A stretch of 40,251 nt of DNA from an uncultured Mycoplasmatota bacterium (lineage in GTDB: Bacteria > Bacillota_I > Bacilli_A > RF39 > UBA660), in NCBI GenBank assembly GCA_900547995.1, contig URIY01000010.1, forward strand, positions 1 through 40,251, given 5' to 3'. Position 1 is the first letter of the stretch; each line of letters starts with the position of its first letter. The translations under genes were made by a program, and so were the position numbers. The notes beneath the pieces are model-generated. The model saw only the letters and a list, made by a program, of their open reading frames with translations, was not told where the DNA came from and made no database searches. Positions 24,996-32,568 of this stretch are shown piece by piece.

Positions 24996-26109
24996 TGAAC
25001 TGAAACCAAAAAGTTGGACAGTTTATTAATAGTTTCTAATTAGAGGATTGTCACCTGTAATTCACAGGTGACAATCCTTTTAATTTCACTTTAATTCTAC
25101 CATAATTGTAGTAATTAATATAGTCATTTATCGCTAAAACTAATTCATCTATATTTTTATATTTATCTTCTTGGCCATAAAACATTTCTGCTTTCAAAAG
25201 ACCAAAGAAATTTTCCATCATTCCATTATCCATACTATTTCCTTTTCTTGACATGCTTTGCTTTATATCTTTATTTTTTAATCTTTGTTGATAAGATTGG
25301 TGTTGATATTGCCATCCCTAATCTGAATGAAATATTAATCCTTCTAAATTTTTACCTTCAAATTCCTTATAAAGCATATCGTTTATTTGTTCTAAGTTAG
25401 GAGATTTGGAAATATTGTGTGATATTATTTCACCTTTATATCCATCTAAAATTGGTGATAAATAACATTTGTTCCTTTATAAGATGAATATTTTCTTTTA
25501 TTTCTTTTTAGTGGCTTTAAGCCTAATTTAATCATTATTCTATAAATTTTTTTATATATCCTTGATTTCTTAATTTTAACGTAATTCTACGATAACCGTA
25601 TCTTTCTTTATTATTAATAAATATTTCTTTTATTTTATCTATTATTTCTTTGTTTTTATTATCCTTATCTGTTTTGGATAAAGTATAATAATATACAGAT
25701 TTAGCTAAACCAGATACTTTTAAAAGAATCGTTAGTGGATATGTTAACCGAAGTTCACTTATAACATTTACTTTTTCTTGTGTTGTTGATTCTTCCTTGC
25801 TTGAACAACGACTTTCAATTTTTTTGAGTATTCTAGTTCCGCCTTTAAATATAATTTTTCTTCTTCTAGTCTCTTTATTTTTTCTTTATCCTGAATTGAA
25901 TAATTTTTATTCTTCACTGTTCTTAATATGTTTATCTATTAACCTTATTAAATATTCTATACCTTCATGCCATATTCCATATTTTGATACAAGTGAATTT
26001 ATACTCATACCTTTCTTTCCATGATTATATAAACTTATTTTATCCTCATAACTCAATTTACTCATATAAAAACCACGTTTCCTTTGTTCAAGAAACGTGT
26101 TTCATATCA
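24996..26109 (-). mobile_element. Decayed IS3-family (IS150-like) element
   Basis: The ends TGAACTGAAACC...TTGGACA (24996-25020) and TGATATGAAAC...TTGAACA (26085-26109, inverted) match at about 16 of 25 positions and resemble IS150-group ends. OrfA begins at 26065 (MSKLSYEDKISLYNHGKKGM) but runs into a stop after losing its helix-turn-helix middle; a leucine-zipper piece (LEEEKLYLKAELEYSKKL) follows. OrfB is broken by many stops. Recognisable pieces are YRRITLKLRNQGY and, at 25051-25254, MENFFGLLKAEMF with the last catalytic Glu, then NDYINYYNYGRI and LKGLSPVNYR. At 1114 bp it is shorter than intact relatives and is not functional. Confidence 0.85.
25044..25083 (+). terminator. Strong hairpin near the IS3 left end
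   Basis: A perfect 15-bp stem (25044-25058 with 25064-25078), 5-nt loop, is followed by TT and TTAA on the plus strand. It overlaps the end of orfB. It would stop transcription running in from rodA, antisense to the transposase. Confidence 0.65.
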
Positions 26110-26146
26110 CAAATACCTGTTTTTAACTATATGGATATACTCTAAT

Positions 26147-26905
26147 TTATTTTACTACCGTTATAACAGGACGAACACCAAGTGTAAATTCGCTAATGTA
26201 TCCATGCAAAAATCCCTCAAAATCTACACTGCGTGCAACCCTTACATAATTATCACCTGATGAAGATGAAGATCCCATTGTCCACCAAGCTCCGTCAATT
26301 GTCCACGAATTACCTTTAATTGTTGACGAACCACAACTGGTGGACCCACAATACAACCAAGATGCGTAATCACTTGTTTTAGATATCCTTGTTATATAAT
26401 GACCTACATTCGGATAATTACTGCTTTCATCTTCATAATATGGGCTCATATTATAATATTCGGAATAACTTATTAATCTTACTTTATCGCTCACTGAATC
26501 TAAAGTACATGAACTGCCTAAAGCATTTATCTCACTTATTAAGTAACCACCATATGTTTTACTACTATCTGCCACGGTTGGATCAATACATATTGGAGTT
26601 GAGACTATTTCATTATTAATTTTACTTTCTAGATTAGTTAGAAATTCTCCGTTTAAATATGCTCTTATTAATGACTTATCCCAGCTGTATACATAATATT
26701 TACCTGTTGAATCTACACCACAATCTGTTGATGCATCTGTATCATTTGTACAATGTAGCATATTACTATTATCACCTAATTGATTTGCATCCATTAATAA
26801 TGTTACCTGCGTTCCTGTATCACTTATGACATGCCATTTATATCCACCTAGTGTTACAGCATCACCTGTTGTATATGTTTTATTTGGAAGTGTATCTTTT
26901 GACAC
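26147..26905 (-). CDS. Ser/Cys-rich extracellular-type domain, overlapping the prepilin gene
   Basis: 252 aa from GTG 26905. The protein has no signal peptide but the composition of an exported domain: many Ser/Thr/Asn, several Cys in pairs (HCTNDTDASTDCGVD, YCGSTSCGSS), and YKWHVISDTGTQVTLLMDA and WTIDGAWWTMGSSS, ending FTLGVRPVITVVK. This last pattern recalls DUF6273/formylglycine-enzyme-like domains often fused to surface proteins. The GTG shares its G with the TAG stop of the upstream prepilin gene (TAGTG), with no separate ribosome site. It is either coupled re-initiation or one original prepilin-domain protein split by a frameshift. I favour the second, since the product has no export signal of its own. 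Confidence 0.65.
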   Translation of the reverse strand: MSKDTLPNKTYTTGDAVTLGGYKWHVISDTGTQVTLLMDANQLGDNSNMLHCTNDTDASTDCGVDSTGKYYVYSWDKSLIRAYLNGEFLTNLESKINNEIVSTPICIDPTVADSSKTYGGYLISEINALGSSCTLDSVSDKVRLISYSEYYNMSPYYEDESSNYPNVGHYITRISKTSDYASWLYCGSTSCGSSTIKGNSWTIDGAWWTMGSSSSSGDNYVRVARSVDFEGFLHGYISEFTLGVRPVITVVK

Positions 26906-27288
26906 TATTGAACTATCTCACTACAATTTGTAGTTAATTCATAATCATAGTCATTAAATTTATTTATTTTAAATTTAATATAATTATCTTTTTCACTTAT
27001 TTCCTCACCTGTACTAGCATCCATTATAGGTGATTTTAAGTAATTATAATTAACAAGTGTTTCTAAACTTATGCAATAAGTTTTTCCATCTTTAATGGGA
27101 TAACTACTACTATGATCATCTATATATTGCTCTGCTGCTGTTCCTAGCACTTTAAGTGTTGCACCACTTAACTTTTCTTTTGATTTATTTAATTGATTTA
27201 ATAATGGAGGAAAAGCAACTGTTGCTAGTATTCCAAGTAAAACGATAACTCCTAGTAATTCAGCAAGTGTAAAACCTTTTTTATTCAT
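26905..27288 (-). CDS. Type IV prepilin-like protein
   Basis: 127 aa with a classic class III signal: MNKKG then FTLAELLGVIVLLGILATVA, cleavage expected after Gly5, Glu5 of the mature protein present, hydrophobic helix about 6-28. The helical continuation (LLNQLNKSKEKLSGATLKVL) and a small globular end with Cys in KTYCISLETL and TTNCSEIVQ suggest a disulfide, as in ComGC-like or surface pseudopilins. AGGTGAAATT precedes the ATG. No pilus assembly genes are in the window. The stop overlaps the start of the next gene by one base. Confidence 0.85.
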   Translation of the reverse strand: MNKKGFTLAELLGVIVLLGILATVAFPPLLNQLNKSKEKLSGATLKVLGTAAEQYIDDHSSSYPIKDGKTYCISLETLVNYNYLKSPIMDASTGEEISEKDNYIKFKINKFNDYDYELTTNCSEIVQ

Positions 27289-27334
27289 AATTTCACCTAT
27301 TTTCTATAACAATTATATCTTTTATCAAAAAAAA

Positions 27335-27366
27335 AGTAAATAAAAAACTAAGAAATCTTAGTTTTT
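27335..27366 (-). terminator. rpmF terminator
   Basis: AAAAACTAAGA (27343-27353) pairs with TCTTAGTTTTT (27356-27366); A/T-rich tail on the minus strand. It overlaps the rpmF stop. Confidence 0.7.
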
Positions 27367-27547
27367 ATTCTTCAGTTTTAGAAACTACTTCTTTACCCTT
27401 GTAAGTTCCGCATTCACGACATACACGATGTGGTCTTATTTCAGCACCACATTTTGGGCATTTTGTTGTTCCATTTTCTTCAATTTTATAGTGAGTACGA
27501 CGCATTCTTCCTCTTGTCTTACTAACTTTTCTAAATGGTACAGCCAT
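27365..27547 (-). CDS. rpmF: Ribosomal protein L32
   Basis: 60 aa. MAVPFRKVSKTRGRMRRTHY is the family start, followed by a four-Cys zinc ribbon (CPKCGAEIRPHRVCRECGTY), so this is the zinc-binding form. AGAGGTG precedes ATG. It follows yceD after 14 bp, the widely conserved yceD-rpmF pair. Confidence 0.97.
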   Translation of the reverse strand: MAVPFRKVSKTRGRMRRTHYKIEENGTTKCPKCGAEIRPHRVCRECGTYKGKEVVSKTEE

Positions 27548-27561
27548 CTCGACACCTCTTT

Positions 27562-28047
27562 CTAAAGTAAATCTTTCAACTTTGCTAATTCAGGATTTAT
27601 TTCCTCATGTACATCATCTTCAGTAATAAGTTTCCAACCATTACCTTCGATTTTGTAATTTGCTGCATCTTTGCTTACAACTTTCATGGGAATTTCCATT
27701 AATATATTTTCCCATATTATTGGAAAAATATCAAGACTATTTTCAATTTTTTTAGAAAATTCATCAATTTCTTGCATTATTTCATCTATTTCGCCATCTA
27801 TTTGACATTCAAATGGATAAGTAACATCTTTTAAGGTAACTGAGCAAGGCAAAATCATATTACCAGAAACATGTAAATTAAGATAATAATTATTCATAAC
27901 ATCCTTTGTAATTGTTCCCTTTATTTTGACATCATCTAATTTTCTTATTTCTGTTTTTTCCAATTGTTCTTTCGTAAATGAATAATTCATATCAATATCT
28001 ATTTTATTACTTATATTATTTTTTAATGAACTTAAATCAATAATCAT
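27562..28047 (-). CDS. yceD: YceD (DUF177) family protein
   Basis: 161 aa from ATG 28047 (GGTGAT upstream; the GTG four codons earlier is part of that site). The DUF177 core is visible: VKIKGTITKDVMNNYYLNLHVSGNM, then LPCSVTLKDVTYPFECQI and a C-terminal ANYKIEGNGWKLITEDD. The family is tied to rpmF in most bacteria and, in E. coli and plants, to 23S rRNA accumulation. In this copy the second conserved Cys of the CxxC-like pair is not adjacent. It forms an operon with rpmF and is divergent from tmcAL. Confidence 0.88.
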   Translation of the reverse strand: MIIDLSSLKNNISNKIDIDMNYSFTKEQLEKTEIRKLDDVKIKGTITKDVMNNYYLNLHVSGNMILPCSVTLKDVTYPFECQIDGEIDEIMQEIDEFSKKIENSLDIFPIIWENILMEIPMKVVSKDAANYKIEGNGWKLITEDDVHEEINPELAKLKDLL

Positions 28048-28098
28048 ATATATCACCAATAAAATTATATATGTTTTTCTTTATTATTTCAATACTAT

Positions 28099-28128
28099 TT
28101 GTCATAAATACTATTTTCATGATATTAT
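28099..28128 (+). promoter_or_regulatory. Possible tmcAL promoter
   Basis: TTGTCA (28099-28104), 18-bp spacer, TATTAT (28123-28128), 17 bp before the start codon. Confidence 0.4.
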
Positions 28129-28145
28129 ATAAAAAGGTGATTTTT

Positions 28146-29294
28146 ATGCTTAATGCAGTAGGAATAATATGTGAATATAACCCTTTTCATAATGGTCATT
28201 TGTATCATTTAAATAAAGTAAGAGAAATGTATCCAAATAGTATTATCATACTTGTTACAAATGGATATTTTACACAACGTGGTGATATAAGTATTATATC
28301 TAAAAAAGATAAAACATCATTATGTTTGGATATGGGTATTGATTTAATTATTGAATTACCATTTCCTTTTGCTACGCAAAGTGCTGATATATTTGCACAT
28401 GGGGCAATTAGTATTTTAAACTATCTAAATGTTAAAAAAGTTATCTTTGGAAGTGAATGTAATGATATTAATTTATTAAATAAAATTGTTGATATTCAAC
28501 TTTATAATGAAGATTATAAAACAAAAGTTAAAACATATTTAAATAATGGTTTAAACTACCCTACAGCTTTATCTAATGCTCTAAATGATCTTACAAATAT
28601 AAAAATAAACCTACCTAATGATTTACTTGGTATAAGTTATATAAAAGCCGTAAAAGAATTAAAAGCTAATATAGAGCCTATTTGTATTCAAAGAACAACT
28701 GATTATCATACATCTCATATAAATAATAATATTACAAGTGCAAGTAATATTAGAAGAATGATACTAAAGAAAGATAATATTGATAATTTAGTTCCTAATG
28801 AATTATTAAAATATCCTTTAATAGACAAAAGTTTTAATGATTTCTTTTCCTTATTAAAATATAAAATAATTAGTGAACAAAAACATATAAATATTTATCA
28901 AACAGTTGATGAAGGATTTGAAAATAGAATAATTAAAAATATTTATAATAGTGATTCTATTTATGAATTAATAGAAAAATGTAAAACAAAAAGATATACA
29001 TATAATAAAATAAATAGAATGTTTGTTCATATATTATGTAGTTTTACTAAAGAAGAAGCAAAGAAATATAAAGATATTCTATATATTAGAGTTTTAGGTT
29101 TTAATAAAAAAGGTCAAAATTATTTAAAACAAATAAAAAAAGATATAAATATTCCTATTATTACAAAGGTATCTGATAGTAACAATGAAATGTTATTATT
29201 GGAACAAAAAGTTACTAATATTTTTTCATTAATTTTAGATAATGATAATATTACAAAAGAAGAGTATCAAAGTTTTCCTATTATTAAGGATTAA
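28146..29294 (+). CDS. tmcAL: tRNA(Met) cytidine acetate ligase TmcAL
   Basis: 382 aa from ATG 28146, chosen because AAGGTGAT (28134-28141) precedes it and the family start MLNAVGIICEYNPFHNGHLYHL follows. The nucleotidyltransferase HxGH motif is HNGH. Also present are TNGYFTQRGDISIISKKDK, ELPFPFATQSADIFAHGAI, LPNDLLGISYIKAV and ITSASNIRRMI. The B. subtilis enzyme (YlbM) makes N4-acetylcytidine at the wobble base of elongator tRNA-Met from acetate and ATP. It converges on the diguanylate cyclase gene with an 11-base overlap of the 3' ends. Confidence 0.95.
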   Translation: MLNAVGIICEYNPFHNGHLYHLNKVREMYPNSIIILVTNGYFTQRGDISIISKKDKTSLCLDMGIDLIIELPFPFATQSADIFAHGAISILNYLNVKKVIFGSECNDINLLNKIVDIQLYNEDYKTKVKTYLNNGLNYPTALSNALNDLTNIKINLPNDLLGISYIKAVKELKANIEPICIQRTTDYHTSHINNNITSASNIRRMILKKDNIDNLVPNELLKYPLIDKSFNDFFSLLKYKIISEQKHINIYQTVDEGFENRIIKNIYNSDSIYELIEKCKTKRYTYNKINRMFVHILCSFTKEEAKKYKDILYIRVLGFNKKGQNYLKQIKKDINIPIITKVSDSNNEMLLLEQKVTNIFSLILDNDNITKEEYQSFPIIKD

Positions 29295-30018
29295 CTTTCA
29301 TACTCTTTTGTTTTGACTTATATATAAGTGTTTGATTACGACCATTTTCTTTTCCAGTATATAATGCTTTATCGGCCTCTTCAATAACTTCATCATATTC
29401 TTTTTGGATATTATAACTAGATAAACCAAATGTCATTGTTACATTAAATATATTATCATCAACTTTAATAATAGTATTTTGAATTTTATTTCTAATTCTT
29501 TCAACTATTTTATATGCATTATCTATATCATTTTCAAGAAGACATATAATAAATTCTTCTCCACCATATCTTCCAACTATATCCGTGTTTCTTACACTAT
29601 TATTTAGTATTTTACCAATACTTTTTAATACTTGATCACCTGCTCTATGACCATAAGTATCATTAACCATTTTAAAATTATCGACATCCCCAATAATGAT
29701 GATAAAGTTAAAATTTTTTTTCAAATAGCCACTCATAACATCCTCAAAATTTTCTCTTGTCATAACACCTGTTAAATAGTCATTTACTTTACAAGGCTTA
29801 TACATCGTAATTGTATAATAATTATTGTCTTTAGCTAAACGTTTAATATAACTTACTGTATAACAAGTATTTTCATTTAACCTAAATTTCCCTTTAACAA
29901 TAAGACTTTGCTCAAATGATAAAGGATTATCTATATTAGAGTAAACTATTTTTTCATTTTGATCTTTAACAATAATTTTGTCTTCAATAAATGATAATAT
30001 TTCACCATCACTTATCAT
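29284..30018 (-). CDS. Diguanylate cyclase (GGDEF domain)
   Basis: 244 aa. The N-terminal ~80 residues look like a small PAS-type sensor (ILSFIEDKIIVKDQNEKIVY). The C-terminal GGDEF domain is intact: DYLTGVMTRENFEDVM, DVDNFKMVNDTYGHRAGDQV, active site GRYGGEEF and ADKALYTGKENGRNQ. An inhibitory I-site RNTD stands exactly five residues before GGEEF, so product feedback is expected. It makes cyclic di-GMP in the cytosol. The ribosome site is AGGGGG. It lies 19 bp behind gatD and is probably in the murT-gatD operon, an unusual link of second messenger and wall amidation. Confidence 0.92.
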   Translation of the reverse strand: MISDGEILSFIEDKIIVKDQNEKIVYSNIDNPLSFEQSLIVKGKFRLNENTCYTVSYIKRLAKDNNYYTITMYKPCKVNDYLTGVMTRENFEDVMSGYLKKNFNFIIIIGDVDNFKMVNDTYGHRAGDQVLKSIGKILNNSVRNTDIVGRYGGEEFIICLLENDIDNAYKIVERIRNKIQNTIIKVDDNIFNVTMTFGLSSYNIQKEYDEVIEEADKALYTGKENGRNQTLIYKSKQKSMKVNP

Positions 30019-30037
30019 TATTAACCCCCTAAATATT

Positions 30038-30772
30038 TTATTTATTAGAAATATATTCTTGATAATTTCTACTCATAAAATTATCATATGCTTCTATTTC
30101 TAATTTTTGATTAAATTTTTTAAATTTAAAATTTTTATTGTTTTTATTAATAATTTCCTTAACTAAATATTTTAATAATTCTGGATTTCTAACTAGAATT
30201 GGCCCAATAACATAAGTACCATAAAAATTCTTATAATGAATACCTTCTTTTTTACTACCAATATAACTACCAATACCTTTTACAACATCAAATAAATTTA
30301 AAATATCACTTTTTATATGCCCACTTTGATTTTGAAATCCTAAAATATATTTATTAATTAAGTCTGTTTTAAATAAAACCTCATCAACCATACGTACTTC
30401 TTCTTGTTTTACATCAAAGTCAAACATACCAAGTGCTGTATATTTTTTATTATTTACATCCTCTATTACGTTACCAAATAATTCTAAAGCATTACCTGTA
30501 CATATAAAGTGAACACCTTTTTCGATGGCATCTTCAATATCTTTTTTATATTTTAATAAATGGTTTAAAACTATTTTTTGATTATTTTCTGTTCCAGATC
30601 CAATATAAACAATGTCGTAATCTTTAAAATTCAAGTCATCATCAATAGTTAAAAACTTAATTGCTGTTTTAATTCCTTGTCCTTCTAGTTGCATCTTTAA
30701 GGCTTTTACATTACCACTTTCTCCATATAAATTCATCAAATCATAATATAGATGTGCTACCTTAATGTTCAT
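30038..30772 (-). CDS. gatD: GatD-like glutamine amidotransferase subunit, His position altered
   Basis: 244 aa from ATG 30772 (AAGGTG 6 bases up; the GTG at 30781 is in that site). Class I glutaminase fold of the CobB/CobQ type: LYYDLMNLYGESGNVKAL, DIVYIGSGTENNQ, nucleophile Cys91 in HFICTGNALELFG, and FYGTYVIGPILVRNPELLKY. In GatD of S. aureus the last motif is GTYLHGP-like, with catalytic His189; here the equivalent residue 189 is Ile. It overlaps murT by 11 bases. With MurT it should amidate the D-Glu of lipid II to D-iGln; the His change questions its glutaminase activity. Confidence 0.88.
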   Translation of the reverse strand: MNIKVAHLYYDLMNLYGESGNVKALKMQLEGQGIKTAIKFLTIDDDLNFKDYDIVYIGSGTENNQKIVLNHLLKYKKDIEDAIEKGVHFICTGNALELFGNVIEDVNNKKYTALGMFDFDVKQEEVRMVDEVLFKTDLINKYILGFQNQSGHIKSDILNLFDVVKGIGSYIGSKKEGIHYKNFYGTYVIGPILVRNPELLKYLVKEIINKNNKNFKFKKFNQKLEIEAYDNFMSRNYQEYISNK

Positions 30773-32105
30773 CAATTTCACCTTCTATCATTAGTTTATT
30801 AAATGGTTCAACATAATCAAAATTTAAAATAGAGAAAATATCACCTTTCGTTTTTTCCTTTAAATATTTAACAGCACTACCTAATTCTTCAAATGTTAAT
30901 ATTTTCTTTTCATCAATACCAGCATATTTAAGTCTAGTTGCAATATCAAAGCGATGAATACCAACGCATATAATTTTTTCAATATTTAAGTTGCTAAGTA
31001 TTTCAAAATCGATATCATAAAGCCATGATAAATCATCAAAATTATATCTTCTACTTATTTCTTTCCATCCAATAATAACTGTTTTCAATTCTTTAAATCT
31101 TTTTGTATATAAAAGAGATTGATTAAATGTTGTACTATTTTCATTTTTATTACTAAGAACATTTACTTTCCTACCATTATAGTCATATACATCATGATTC
31201 TTCTTATTACTATCAATTTTAGAGATAATACTACATACCTTATTTTGATCAAGACCTAAAATAGATACAAGACTAAATGCTGCTAGTGTATTATATGCAC
31301 AATATAATACATCAAATGGTATATGTATAACATATTCATTATTAATTTTAATTTCTGATTTAGAAAAATCAATAGATGTTATTTCATAATCAATATTAGG
31401 TCTCTTAAAATCACAACTTGGACAATAAAAATCCCCTATATTTTCAAATTGATAATAATTGTATTCTAGTTTTGAATTACATTTTGGACAATATACTAAA
31501 TTTAAACTAGCAAATGGATTTTGTTTATAAGAATATTTATTTTTACCAATTCCATAATATGTTACTTTATAATTACCTTCAAGTATAAACTTTTGTAAAT
31601 ATGGATCATCACCATTTAATATTAAATGCATGTCTGGTTTTAATGCTTTTTTTATTTCATTATAAACCAAATCAAAATGGCCTTGTCTAGGTGGTTGATC
31701 TCTACATATGTTTGATATAACAACGTGCCCTGGAGTAATATCATCAAATACGTATTTTGCATACCTCTCATCTATTTCATAAACTAAAACATCTTTATCT
31801 ATTTTACCATTTAATTTACAATTTTCCAAAAGAAGCGTTGTAATTCCTGCTTTTAAATTAGATCCTTTGTAGTTATGAGCAACAGTATAACCACATTTTC
31901 TATAAACTTCGGCAATCATACTAGATATACTTCCCTTTCCAGATGATCCCGTTACAGCAATTACTGTCTTTGGAAGTTTAAAATATTTAAGTAAATTTTT
32001 ATTAATCCTTAAAGCATAATCACCTGGTAATGAACTCCCTTTATGCATTATTTTACCAATAAATATTAAGATTTTTCCAATTATGATTGCTAACAATGAT
32101 TTCAT
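30762..32105 (-). CDS. murT: Lipid II isoglutaminyl synthase subunit MurT
   Basis: 447 aa Mur-ligase-like protein. A hydrophobic or amphipathic N-terminus (about 1-20) precedes the ATP loop VTGSSGKGSISSM. The insert carries a four-Cys zinc ribbon (CPKCNSKLEYNY ... FYCPSCDF) diagnostic of MurT, then the MurT C-terminal domain DUF1727-like (ITFNQSLLYTK-type TTFNQSLLYTKRF, LSWLYDIDFE). The loop has GKGS where most Mur ligases have GKT, like folylpolyglutamate synthases. MurT activates the stem-peptide D-Glu and GatD supplies ammonia. GAGGTG precedes ATG. Confidence 0.93.
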   Translation of the reverse strand: MKSLLAIIIGKILIFIGKIMHKGSSLPGDYALRINKNLLKYFKLPKTVIAVTGSSGKGSISSMIAEVYRKCGYTVAHNYKGSNLKAGITTLLLENCKLNGKIDKDVLVYEIDERYAKYVFDDITPGHVVISNICRDQPPRQGHFDLVYNEIKKALKPDMHLILNGDDPYLQKFILEGNYKVTYYGIGKNKYSYKQNPFASLNLVYCPKCNSKLEYNYYQFENIGDFYCPSCDFKRPNIDYEITSIDFSKSEIKINNEYVIHIPFDVLYCAYNTLAAFSLVSILGLDQNKVCSIISKIDSNKKNHDVYDYNGRKVNVLSNKNENSTTFNQSLLYTKRFKELKTVIIGWKEISRRYNFDDLSWLYDIDFEILSNLNIEKIICVGIHRFDIATRLKYAGIDEKKILTFEELGSAVKYLKEKTKGDIFSILNFDYVEPFNKLMIEGEIDEH

Positions 32106-32232
32106 ATATACACCTCTTGCATAAATTATAACATAAATTTGATTAAACTGTTATAAATATTAGGTAAAATTTATAGGAAATTATTAGAAAATCAAGACTA
32201 TCATTTATAAATATCATACTTATTTTTTCTAC

Positions 32233-32275
32233 TTTTGTCGAATTGATTAAAATTCACTTTAATATGTGATATAGT
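32233..32275 (+). promoter_or_regulatory. Spo0A-box promoter of the STAS-like gene
   Basis: TTTTGTCGAA (32233-32242) contains a perfect 0A-box core (32236-32242), directly followed by a -35-like TTGATT (32243-32248), a 21-bp spacer and TATAGT (32270-32275). The long spacer with the box abutting the -35 is the layout of Spo0A-activated promoters. Confidence 0.6.
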
Positions 32276-32296
32276 TTCATTCTAGGAGATGATATT

Positions 32297-32539
32297 ATGT
32301 TTAAAACAGATATTGAATTTAGTAAAAACACTCTTTATATTGATATTGAAGGACCAGTTAATAAAAAAAATATTCAAAAATTAAAAAGAAAACTTTATTA
32401 TATCGTTGAAGAATATAGTATTGGTGATGTTGTTTTAAATGTAGAAAAAGGAAAAGATATAGATGAACAAGCTCTTTATAATTTTTTAGACGAATTTGAT
32501 GAAATATATGGAGGAAATATAACAATCATGGATAATTGA
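32297..32539 (+). CDS. Short STAS-like protein, anti-anti-sigma type but without phospho-Ser
   Basis: 80 aa. By eye it follows the SpoIIAA/STAS pattern: an edge strand (KNTLYIDIEGPVNKKNI), helix (LKRKLYYIVEEY), strand (GDVVLNVEKG), the loop where SpoIIAA has MDSSG and this has IDEQA, helix (LYNFLDEFDEIYG) and strand (NITIMDN). It ends about 30 residues before a normal STAS domain would. The phosphorylatable Ser is absent. AGGAGATG precedes ATG 32297. The Spo0A-type promoter suggests use at the onset of sporulation. It could be a partner-switch variant; the assignment is tentative. Confidence 0.55.
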   Translation: MFKTDIEFSKNTLYIDIEGPVNKKNIQKLKRKLYYIVEEYSIGDVVLNVEKGKDIDEQALYNFLDEFDEIYGGNITIMDN

Positions 32540-32568
32540 TGATATAATTTATTATAGAGGTGATTTGG

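Larger units (their letters stand above)
24983..26124. repeat. Terminator-like hairpin arms split by the IS
   Basis: AAAACAGGTATTT (24983-24995), directly at the rodA stop, and AAATACCTGTTTT (26111-26123) plus a further T are perfect inverse copies lying exactly outside the IS ends. Joined, they make a stem of about 10 bp with a small loop and a T tail, that is, a Rho-independent terminator of rodA. They could instead be outer parts of the element's own ends; intact copies elsewhere would decide. Confidence 0.6.

Noticed and set aside
26389..26619. Plus-strand ORF opposite the Cys/Ser-rich domain gene, and similar reverse-strand ORFs
   Set aside because: They are shadows of clear genes, without ribosome sites or recognisable protein features.
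27536..27556. TGTCGAG as a fourth Spo0A box ahead of rpmF
   Set aside because: It overlaps the rpmF ribosome binding site, has a mismatch at the last core base and lacks the TTTT flank.
30762..32105. MurT ATP loop GSSGKGS as a broken Walker A
   Set aside because: GKGS is the normal form in folylpolyglutamate synthases of the same superfamily, so ATP binding is expected.
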